64,000 bases of DNA, from the NCBI RefSeq assembly GCF_000332275.1, contig NZ_CM001776.1, positions 4,028,008-4,092,007 on the forward strand, written 5' to 3'. Numbering within the stretch: position 1 is the stretch's first letter; each line of letters starts with the position of its first letter. The position numbers and the translations under genes were made by a program. The notes under the pieces were generated by a model that was not told the DNA's origin, searched no databases, and saw only the letters and a program-made list of their open reading frames with translations. The DNA comes from Synechococcus sp. PCC 7336 (GTDB lineage Bacteria > Cyanobacteriota > Cyanobacteriia > Thermostichales > PCC-7336). Positions 28,806-36,367 of this stretch are shown one piece after another.

Positions 28806-30295
28806 CTATCCATTAGGCAAAAGTAGCTGAACCATAGACAGGCACTAGCTTTGAGAAGCCAGTTGAGCCCCTTCAAGCAAATGGTGGAGTTTGGTCAGCC
28901 CTCGCCAAAGCGTCTTCAATCCAGGGTTGCCATCGCCCTTGCGAGCCAAGAAGCCTCCCAATCGAGCAATCCACAGCATTGCCTGTTGCAGAGTGGGTGG
29001 CTTTTGAGAGCGACTTTTCGGCACAAACTTGCGTCGTAACAGCCGCCATTCAGCAGGCTGTAAAACGAGCTCACAGGAGGCTTGCGGGGTGAGTCGAGCG
29101 CGGTAGGTCAGCCACATCAATCGCCAAGCTACAACGTTGTAGGTTGCCAGAGCCTTGAGCAAGCGCTCATAGCTTTGCAGTTGGAGCTGTTCGATGCCAC
29201 AGCCACTTTTGAGGGTGAAGTGAAACCGCTCAATCAGCCAGCGGTAGCTATACCAGCGGATGCACTGACAGACCTGCTCGAAGCTCTCAACTGGCAAGCT
29301 GGTCAGCAGAAACCAGCGAATCGGCTGAGCGCCATCATCAGGGGGGACGGTTTCTTCCACGAAGATGGCATTGAGGCGCACGGGCTCTAAGCTCGCGGCT
29401 TTGAGGTGATGCGATGGCACCTCCAGCGTCACCGCCATCGCCCGCACCTGCAACTGGGCAATGCGGGCCGCTCGCTTGGGATTACGCTGCACTTGCAGGC
29501 TCATCGCTCCCAAGACTGGGGCTTGTTCGAGGGTGGGGATGAACTTGCCCAGCTCGTGGCTAAGTTTGCGATTGTGCCTTGCGCGGATGAGTAACTCCCT
29601 GTTGTCCGCACGGGGATGGGCAAACAGTTCGAAGATGTCTGCTTCTCGATCGCCAATATGAACCACTTGCTCTTGGCCCGCGAGCTCTCGCTCTACGGCT
29701 GCGAGAGTTGCTATCCAGCGATAGCTTTCCTTTTGCTCGATGGGAGTCACTGAGCGTTTTTCTTTCTTCCCGCGCCGCTGTTTGCGATTCCAGATGAATT
29801 GACTCAACAGACCTAAGGGTTCTCCCTCGCCGCTCACCGCAAAACAACTGTGGACTTTGATTCCCTGTTGATGGCTTTGATTGATGAAGCCCAGCCCTTC
29901 GGTCTGGGGGTGAGTGGTGAAGTCGAAATCCGTTGTGTCTTGAATGGCCAGCACCGTCTTGCCCGTGAGGGCCCGCCTGACCACTCCATCACGATGACTG
30001 TCCAGAATGCTGCTCGTGCTCACCTTCGGGTTGGCCCAAAATCGATAGGTTCCTTGGGCCACTGAGGCATTCCCACTCGCCTGAGGCACGCTCGCTGTGG
30101 GCTGCTCACTCAAGTCTGTGACGATCTGCCCCAACCGCTTTGCATGTCGCAAATCGGCGAAGTGGATCGGGTTGATTTCTTGGCTGACCCAATCTTGCAT
30201 GGTTTCTCTCCCTCCGGCTACAACTGCTTCAGTCTCTACTGCAGTTTATAATCCAGTCACAGTAAGCTCTCCATCGACTTGTGCCTAATGGATAG
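28806..30295 (-). mobile_element. complete IS4-family insertion sequence
   Basis: The 1490-bp element has terminal inverted repeats CTATCCATTAGGCAAAAGTA (left) and CTATCCATTAGGCACAAGTC (right, complement), matching at 18 of the first 20 or so bases. It is flanked by an 8-bp target duplication CTAGGGAG (28798-28805 and 30296-30303). It carries one intact transposase gene and is inserted exactly at the centre of the MITE palindrome. Confidence 0.95.
28845..30200 (-). CDS. IS4-family (Tn5-like) transposase
   Basis: DDE transposase of 451 residues. The N-terminal 60 residues match the Tn5-type DNA-binding domain (DLRHAKRLGQIVTDLSEQPT, followed by QGTYRFWANPKVS). Catalytic residues: first Asp in AIQDTTDFDFT, second Asp in HIGDREADIFELF, and Glu in the Y-x2-R-x3-E-x6-K signature YSYRWLIERFHFTLK. 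The gene is intact and the element's ends and target duplication are perfect, so the copy looks recently active. The ATG at 30198-30200 lies 95 bases inside the right end. Confidence 0.95.
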   Translation of the reverse strand: MQDWVSQEINPIHFADLRHAKRLGQIVTDLSEQPTASVPQASGNASVAQGTYRFWANPKVSTSSILDSHRDGVVRRALTGKTVLAIQDTTDFDFTTHPQTEGLGFINQSHQQGIKVHSCFAVSGEGEPLGLLSQFIWNRKQRRGKKEKRSVTPIEQKESYRWIATLAAVERELAGQEQVVHIGDREADIFELFAHPRADNRELLIRARHNRKLSHELGKFIPTLEQAPVLGAMSLQVQRNPKRAARIAQLQVRAMAVTLEVPSHHLKAASLEPVRLNAIFVEETVPPDDGAQPIRWFLLTSLPVESFEQVCQCIRWYSYRWLIERFHFTLKSGCGIEQLQLQSYERLLKALATYNVVAWRLMWLTYRARLTPQASCELVLQPAEWRLLRRKFVPKSRSQKPPTLQQAMLWIARLGGFLARKGDGNPGLKTLWRGLTKLHHLLEGAQLASQS

Positions 30296-30529
30296 CTAGG
30301 GAGAGGGGAGAAACAGCCGCCAAGCTTGGCTGGATTTTGTTAGTACTTGCCAACCACTGGAAATTCCGAGGTGGAGGGGGGAGAAACAGCCGCCAAGCTT
30401 GGCTGGATTTTGTTCCTCTAGCCTCAAAGTGATGGTTGATGCCGCCCTTAGCGGGGGCGTAGGGGTAGGAGACACACTTTGGTCGAACTGAGGTTGGGTA
30501 AACTCGGCCCATTCTATCCACCCGCTCGC

Positions 30530-31834
30530 ATGAAACATTTCGGATTTCTGTCGTGGCTCTCGATCTCTGTCTCGATCCACCCTCAGTTAGCCCTCGCCCA
30601 AGCTGACCCCCCTCTGGCCCCTGTGGTCTGGACAGATGTGGCATTCGATCGCTCCGCCCGTCAGGTCACCCCCGAATTCTTCGGCCTGCACCTTTATGCC
30701 GGGGTCACCCCCGCAGATTGGCCCGCCGTCCCCTTCAAAACCTGGCGCTTGCACGATGCGGGAACGAGGTGGGACGAACTACAACCGGAACGCGATCGCT
30801 GGAATTTCGATCACCTCGATGCCCTAGTCGATTTGGCCGAGCAGCAAGACGTAGAGGTCATTTTAGTGCTGGGGCAAACCCCCGCTTGGGCCTCCGCTCG
30901 CCCCGCCGACGAGTCCCCCTACGGCATCTCCGGGCTGCCCGCAGAACCCGCCCGGATCGAAGACTGGACGGCCTACGTTCGCACCATCGCCAGCCGCTAT
31001 CGAGGTCGCATTCACTATTACGAACTCTGGAATGAAGCCAACTTCCGTTGGTTCTACACCGGCAGCATCCCCAACCTGCTCGAACTAGCCGCTGCCGCTT
31101 ACACGACGATCGAGCAAGTCGATCCCGACGCCCAAGTGATTTCCCCCAGCGTCATTGCTGGAGACTATCCCAGCCTGGAACGCAGCGGAGCGGATTGGTT
31201 GAAAGAGTATTTTGCGTTGGGAGGCGATCGCTACACTGACATTGTGGGGGCACATTTCTATCTGCCCCGCGACCTGCCCCCCGAATGGATTGTCTGGCAA
31301 ATTCACGATCTTCGGCAGGTGATGGCAGCGTCTGGCCAAGCCCATAAGCCGTTATGGAATACGGAAACGGGCTTTGGGCGAGTCGATACCTATCCGGTTG
31401 AAGGGGATAGAGCGGTGGGGTATGTAGGGCGAGCGCACATTCTGCAATGGGCAGCGGGAATCGATCGCTTTCAGTGGTATTCCTGGCGGAATTTTAATTT
31501 TGTGGGTTTGCGCATGACCGAGCGGGATGGCAGCGTGACGGTGGCAGGGGAAGCGTTTGGGGCCATTCAGGATTGGCTGCTGGGCTCGACGCTGGGATTG
31601 TGCCAGATTTCTAGCGATCGCACGCGGCTGTGTCCGATGGCTCGGGCCAATGGCGATCGGGGCTGGATTGTGTGGAATCCCAATAGAACAGTGCAGGTGG
31701 AGGTGCCCGCAGGGTTGCAGGCGAATTGGGGACAGCGGCTCGCGGGGGAGAGTTTCCCGATCGCTCCGGCCCAAAGGATTGAGGTGGGAGAGATCCCCGT
31801 CTTAATCGAGCGGCGCAGCAGTAGGGTTCCGTAG
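30530..31834 (+). CDS. secreted glycoside hydrolase, clan GH-A-like
   Basis: The ATG at 30530 gives 434 residues starting with a signal peptide (MKHFGFLSWLSISVSIHPQL, cleavage near LALAQ). The catalytic part is a TIM barrel of the GH39/GH5/GH10 type: FFGLHLYAGV, KTWRLHDAGTRWDELQPERD, DVEVILVLGQTPAWAS, then YELWNEANFRWFY (likely acid/base Glu after Asn) and LWNTETGFGR (likely nucleophile Glu). Residues 370-434 are a beta domain. GH39-like beta-xylosidase or an endoglycosidase are possibilities; the substrate is not readable. It lies just downstream of the MITE/IS and convergent with the decayed PadR gene, which overlaps its last 33 bases. Confidence 0.8.
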   Translation: MKHFGFLSWLSISVSIHPQLALAQADPPLAPVVWTDVAFDRSARQVTPEFFGLHLYAGVTPADWPAVPFKTWRLHDAGTRWDELQPERDRWNFDHLDALVDLAEQQDVEVILVLGQTPAWASARPADESPYGISGLPAEPARIEDWTAYVRTIASRYRGRIHYYELWNEANFRWFYTGSIPNLLELAAAAYTTIEQVDPDAQVISPSVIAGDYPSLERSGADWLKEYFALGGDRYTDIVGAHFYLPRDLPPEWIVWQIHDLRQVMAASGQAHKPLWNTETGFGRVDTYPVEGDRAVGYVGRAHILQWAAGIDRFQWYSWRNFNFVGLRMTERDGSVTVAGEAFGAIQDWLLGSTLGLCQISSDRTRLCPMARANGDRGWIVWNPNRTVQVEVPAGLQANWGQRLAGESFPIAPAQRIEVGEIPVLIERRSSRVP

Positions 31835-32245
31835 GCGAGCGCCATTGAGGGCAATACCCGCCGAGCCGCCCTTGCGATCGCCTGCCTTTCTGTTGGAGTC
31901 ACGCTCTAAACGGGCGATCGCCTCTCGGCACCACTCCACCCAAGCTGTCTGGTAGCGAATACCACAGCGCATCGTCAGATAAATCATCAGGGGACTGCCC
32001 GTCAGCTCGTCGGGCTCGGGGTAGTGTTCGGCCTCAACCCCGCGCAAATAGTTCAACTTCTCCTGGTGCTCGGCCAACCGCCGCCGCAACTCCGCCAGCA
32101 TTGTCTCGGGCTCCACCAAATGACCGCCGCGAATTTTGACCAATAGTTCTTCGCGAATCGCCATCGGATCGGACGGTTCTGCCAGCCACTCCAGTAACGT
32201 TTGCTTGCCCGCCTCAGTGATCGAAGCGCGGCGAGGCAGCGATTT
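31802..32245 (-). pseudogene. PadR-family regulator, C-terminal remnant
   Basis: On the minus strand the reading SITEAGKQTLLEWLAEPSDP, then EELLVKIRGG and YLTMRCGIRYQTAWVEWC, is the second half of a PadR regulator with the helical 'virulence activator alpha' C-terminal domain. The winged-helix half is missing. At about 32245 the sequence changes to the oppositely coded adaptor remnant, so the divergent promoter region and both 5' ends have been deleted. The open frame continues to 32578 only as a shadow. Confidence 0.8.
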
Positions 32246-32911
32246 GGGATTCGAGCTAGCGGGTTTGGTCATGCGAGTGGCAGTTGAGGAAGGCGATCGC
32301 GTCGAACCCGGACAGATCGTCGCCGAACTCGACACCCAACGCTTGCAAGCCCAACGACAAGAATTGCTAGCCCAAAAAGCTCGGGCAGAAGCCGTGCTGT
32401 CCGAACTCGTGGCAGGGCCGCCGCCAGCCTCACCCCCGGCACCCCCTACGACCTCACCATCAACAACCGCCCCTATCGAGCCCAGCTCAAAGCCCTCCTC
32501 CCCGAACTCGACTCCCCCAGCCGCACCCTCACCGCCATCCTCACCCTCCCCCCCGATGCCCCAGTCGTCCCCGGCCAAATCGCCCGCCTCAACATCGCCA
32601 GCACCATCGAAGATCGCGGCTACTGGCTCCCCGCCACCGCCCTAGTCCGCAGCGATCGCGGCCTCTGGTCCAGCTACGTCTTAACCCCGAACGATACCGT
32701 CAACCCCAACAGCACCGCCTTCAGCATCTCCCCCCAAGAGGTCGAAGTCCTCCATTCCGAAGGCGATCGCGTCTTCGTACGCGGCACCCTACAACCCGGC
32801 GATCGCGTCATCGCCAGCGGCACCCACCGCATCGTGCCGGGGCAATTGGTCATGCCAATAGAGACGGTGGCGAATGGCGATCGGTCTAGATTTGAACTGG
32901 CTGTTCAGTGA
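32228..32911 (+). pseudogene. RND efflux periplasmic adaptor (HlyD-like), decayed
   Basis: Two pieces in different frames read as one adaptor. The first is the lipoyl half-motif GSDLGFELAGLVMRVAVEEG with GQIVAELDTQRLQAQRQELL leading into the coiled-coil hairpin. The second, from about 32425 in another frame, is the barrel and membrane-proximal part (TPGTPYDLTINNRPYRAQL, GYWLPATALVRSDRGLWSSY, RVIASGTHRIVPGQLVM), ending at TGA 32909-32911. The N-terminus with its signal peptide and the second half of the hairpin are missing. It is a dead membrane-fusion protein. Confidence 0.82.
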
Positions 32912-32942
32912 AGTTTTGTCGGTGGGAGAGACTGTCACGATC

Positions 32943-32976
32943 TGCCCCCTAAATCCCCCACTTGTGGGGGACTTGA
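32943..32976. repeat. solo end of GCCCCCTAAAT repeat
   Basis: The segment GCCCCCTAAATCCCCCACTT with its GTGGGGGACTT partner matches the terminal inverted repeats of the small element at 58403-58553. Here only one end is present. Confidence 0.7.
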
Positions 32977-33016
32977 CCGAAGCTGTATCGGCAAGTTGAG
33001 AACTGGAGAGATAGAG

Positions 33017-33099
33017 ACCTGATTTCGATAGCTCTGCTACCCTCACCCCCGGCCCCTCTCCCCAGGGAGAGGGGAGAAATAGCCACAAATCTTGGCTCG
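33017..33099. repeat. truncated copy of the ACCTGAGTTCGAT MITE
   Basis: The left end ACCTGATTTCGATAGCTCTG and the CCCTCACCCCCGGCCCC palindromic core match the complete MITE; the right third is absent. It lies between the adaptor and pump remnants. Confidence 0.75.
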
Positions 33100-33125
33100 C
33101 AATACAACGCTCCTTCACCCTATCA

Positions 33126-34859
33126 ATGCGAACCCATAACCCCCATCGGAGGGGTCCAGGGGAAGCGGGCCGTCCCCTGGTCGGGGGGGTGTGGGGGGAG
33201 TCGACACTCCCCCCACGACCTCAGGTTCCCAGCCAAAACCTATCAACAGCGACCCCCCCCCAACTCCTCACCCGAGGCTTCAACCATCCTCAACTTTCTG
33301 TCCTCTACCGCCGCTTTCTCAATCTCCTGATTTCCCGCCCCTGGCTGGGAGTCGCCCTCGCTCTGGCCATCCCAATCGTCGGATTTGCTCGAGCCGGAAC
33401 GCTCTCCCAGCAGTTTTTCCCCCCGAGCGATCGCAACCAGTTCCACATCGACTTCGAACTCCCCGTGCAAGCCTCCTTAACTGAAACCGAACGACAGGTG
33501 CAGGACGTTCGAAACTTGATCGTGCAGCAGCCCGAGATCGAAAAGGTTACCTGGTTGGTAGGCGAAACGTTTCCCACCTTCTACTACAACGTCGTCGCCC
33601 AAAAAGAAAGCGTCTCCAACTTCGCTCGAGGTTTGGTACAACTACAGCCCAACTTACTGCCACAACCCATCGTTCGCCGCCTGCAACTCCAACTCGATCG
33701 CCAATTTCCCCAAGCCCAAGTTCTCGTCCGCCAGCTAGAGCAGGGACCGCCATTTGAATCCCCCCTCGAACTGCGCCTTTACGGTCCCGACCTCGATCGC
33801 CTGCGGCAGTTGGGCAATGAGTTGCGGGGGGTGATGGCGCAAGTGCCGCAGGTCGTTCACACTCAATCGACGCTGACCGAAGCGCTGCCGAAATTGGGGT
33901 TGCAGTTGGATGAAACTTCTGCGCGGATTGCGGGTTTGGATCGAGCGGCGATCGCTCGACAGTTGGATGCCAACCTAGAAGGAGCGGTGGGTGGCTCGAT
34001 TTTGGAGTCAACGGAAGAACTGCCGGTGCGGGTGCGCTTGAAACAGGGCGATCGCGGCAATCTCAATAGCTTGAATTCCATCGAGCTGCTCTCGCAGGAG
34101 GAGGCAATTCCGTTAGATGCCCTGGGTCGAGTTGAGCTGTTGCCCGACATTGCGGAAATCGATCGTCGCGACGGCCTGCGGGTGAACATTGTGCGAGGCT
34201 ACCTTGAAGCAGGGGTGTTGCCAGCCGATGCGCTAGCTCAGTTCGAGCAAGCTTGGCAGGCGAGTGGAGTGACATTGCCGCAGGGTTACAGCTTCGAGTA
34301 TGGGGGGGAGGCTGAGGCGAGAGGAACTGCGGAAGGCAATTTGTTCTCGACCGTGGGCATTCTGGCGGTGTTAATGCTGGCGACGTTGGTGTTGTCGCTG
34401 GGGTCGTTTGCGCTGGCGGGGAGTATTGCGGCGATCGCGATCGCCGCAGTGGGTTTGGCCTTAGCAGCCCTCAGGTTGTTCAATTATCCCCTCGGCTTTA
34501 TGGCTATTTTGGGGGCATTGGGCCTGGTGGGTTTAGCCATCAACGATTCGATTGTGGTTTTAGCGGCCCTGCGTTCCGATCCAGAGGCTCGTCGGGGCGA
34601 TCCAAAGGCGATGCAGCGGGTGGTTGACCGCAGTACTCGCCACGTTTTAACCACGACGCTGACGACGATGGCGGGGTTTACGCCGTTGTTATTCGATCGA
34701 GCGGGGTTTTGGCCGCCGCTGGCAGTGGCGATCGCGGGTGGCCTCGGGGGGGCGACATTGCTCGCTTTATTCTTCGTCCCGTCGCTTTACAGTCTTGCGA
34801 TTCGAGCGGGTTGGATTGCTGGGGGCGATCGGGCTGAGTTGGAAGCGGTGCCGGATTGA
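33126..34859 (+). pseudogene. RND efflux pump, C-terminal half only
   Basis: Homology to AcrB-type RND transporters starts near 33265 (TRGFNHPQLSVLYRRFLN), at the point where transmembrane segment 7 begins. It then covers the second periplasmic domain (FPPSDRNQFHIDFELPVQAS, PLELRLYGPDLDRLRQL) and segments 8-12 (ALGLVGLAINDSIVVLAALR, VLTTTLTTMAGFTPLLF, LALFFVPSLYSL). The first 500 or so residues, including the proton-relay segment 4, are missing. In their place are 45 codons of repeat-derived sequence containing an 11-bp perfect hairpin (GTGGGGGGAGT at 33191-33201). Even if translated, a functional pump is not expected. Confidence 0.85.
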
Positions 34860-34947
34860 GTTTTGGCTATCGGTGTCGCCTGAGTCCAGTACGGCGCCTA
34901 GTTCAGCGACATCTGTGTGGGTTTCACCTGAAACACTTCAGCCCTTT

Positions 34948-35039
34948 TATAGCAATCCTAGATGAGTTATAAATTTGAGTCCTTGCCAGCGTTGGGTTTC
35001 AGCCCTCAAGTCGTCTACGACTGACGTAGGATCGCTATA
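34948..35039. mobile_element. 92-bp MITE with TATAGCRATCCTA ends
   Basis: The ends TATAGCAATCCTA (34948-34960) and the complement of TAGGATCGCTATA (35027-35039) match at 12 of 13 bases. The outermost TA on both sides is compatible with a TA target duplication as made by IS630/Tc1-type transposases. No coding capacity. The remaining gap from 34860 to 35329 holds no recognised gene. Confidence 0.7.
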
Positions 35040-35329
35040 TATGACTTCAATGAGCTAGGGATTGCCTGATGGCAACAAATAGGTGATACCTCGTTGAGAT
35101 AGTGCCGCCCCCAAACCACCGGTGAATGGCTCCAGGGAATGCACATCCTCATCACCAACAAAGTTCCTAAAACCATTTCAGTCAAAACCTCCTATTCGAC
35201 AATCTCCCACAACTAGTGGCATCAACCCTAATTAAGCCTATCCGATCCCTAATTTCAGGATGGCATGATGCCTATAGTGTTAATCTACTCACTGTAGATA
35301 CTGGATAGAGTCGAGCGCAGCATCAGAAT

Positions 35330-36367
35330 ATGGCAAGGGGAGAAATCATAAGAAAGCTTTTCCAAAGCTTCTCTCACAATGAGAGAGAAGGATTTTATGC
35401 TGCAGCTATGGAACTAATTCAAGAAGAGAAGAGCAAGAATCACAACTTACTTGCCAGAGATTTAGAAAGAATCTTGAAAAATGGCTATTCTAAAGCCCTT
35501 CCTGCTAGTAACACTCTCTACGGAAATTATCCTGAAGAGCCAAAAGATAGGGAGACGGGTTTATCGCTAATTGATGTTAAACTATTCAGTCTAAGTTGGG
35601 ATGATGTTATTCTAAGCAAGGATAATTTGGAGATTTTGCAGCGCGTTGCATTGGAAAATCGAAAGCAAGAGATTTTGGAAGCTTATGGGTTGCGACCCAA
35701 ATCAAAACTTTTATTTTGTGGACCTCCAGGCTGTGGTAAAACTCTCACATCCAAAGTGTTATCTGGTGTTTTAGGTATACCTCTTGCCTATATTAATTTA
35801 ACAGCAGTCTTCTCTTCCTACTTAGGTGAAACAGCGACTAATCTAAAGAAAATCTTTGATTATGTTGAGAATGGTGAATGGGTTGTTCTGTTTGATGAGT
35901 TTGACGCGATCGCTAGAGATCGTAACACCCTTAACGAACATGGTGAGGTTAAGCGACTTGTTAATAGCTTACTTCAACTTATTGACGCTTCAAGCAGTAA
36001 CAGTTTATTCATTGCAGCAACAAATCATGAGTCCTTACTAGATAATGCTATTTGGAGGAGATTTGACGAGATTATTTTCTTTGCTAAACCCGATCTAAAA
36101 CTCCGAAAAAAGCTTTTGAAATGCTATCTTTCTAGAATTCGATACTCTGGTATTAACCTTGGAGATTTTGCCGCTGAATTGGAAGAGGCAACTGGTGCAG
36201 ATATTGAACGAATTTGTATTGACACAATTAAAACTGTCATTCTTCGCGGCGACCAAGAGCTTACTCACGCTGACTTAACTGCTGCTGTAGAGCGTTATTT
36301 AGAAAGAAGTCGTATAATAGTGAGTTCAGGAGAATCTCCAGAGGCAGGAGCCTGTGAGTCAGTTTGA
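35330..36367 (+). CDS. ietA: IetA-like AAA+ ATPase of an IetAS defence system
   Basis: A 345-residue AAA+ ATPase with Walker A GPPGCGKT (131-138), Walker B VVLFDEFDA (185-193), sensor 1 IAATNH (228-233) and an Arg pair in IWRRFDE. Residues 1-110 are a helical N-terminal region of unknown role. The gene overlaps the downstream subtilase by 14 bases. This AAA-plus-subtilase pair is the composition of IetAS, first described as a plasmid-stability module in Agrobacterium and later shown to act against phages. Symbol given by this pairing. The DNA is AT-richer than the core genes and lacks their HIP1 density, which fits transfer. Confidence 0.85.
   Translation: MARGEIIRKLFQSFSHNEREGFYAAAMELIQEEKSKNHNLLARDLERILKNGYSKALPASNTLYGNYPEEPKDRETGLSLIDVKLFSLSWDDVILSKDNLEILQRVALENRKQEILEAYGLRPKSKLLFCGPPGCGKTLTSKVLSGVLGIPLAYINLTAVFSSYLGETATNLKKIFDYVENGEWVVLFDEFDAIARDRNTLNEHGEVKRLVNSLLQLIDASSSNSLFIAATNHESLLDNAIWRRFDEIIFFAKPDLKLRKKLLKCYLSRIRYSGINLGDFAAELEEATGADIERICIDTIKTVILRGDQELTHADLTAAVERYLERSRIIVSSGESPEAGACESV

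Larger units (their letters stand above)
28751..30494. mobile_element. MITE copy interrupted by an IS4-family element
   Basis: The left end ACCTGAGTTCGATAGCTCTG starts at 28751 and the right end (complement ACCTCAGTTCGACCAAAG) finishes at 30494. Both sides are flanked by TGGGTA (28745-28750 and 30495-30500), a 6-bp target duplication. Without the IS at 28806-30295 and its target duplication, the interior matches the MITE at 45197-45369. The part after the IS also carries an extra duplication of a GAGAAACAGCCGCCAAGCTT-type segment (about 30300-30415). Confidence 0.9.

Noticed and set aside
32246-32578. N-terminal part of the minus-strand PadR frame
   Set aside because: Gly/Glu-rich text there is the shadow of the adaptor remnant on the other strand, not PadR sequence.
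33126-33264. N-terminal 45 codons of the pump frame as genuine protein
   Set aside because: They are translated repeat DNA (palindromes at 33150-33216), not part of any RND protein.
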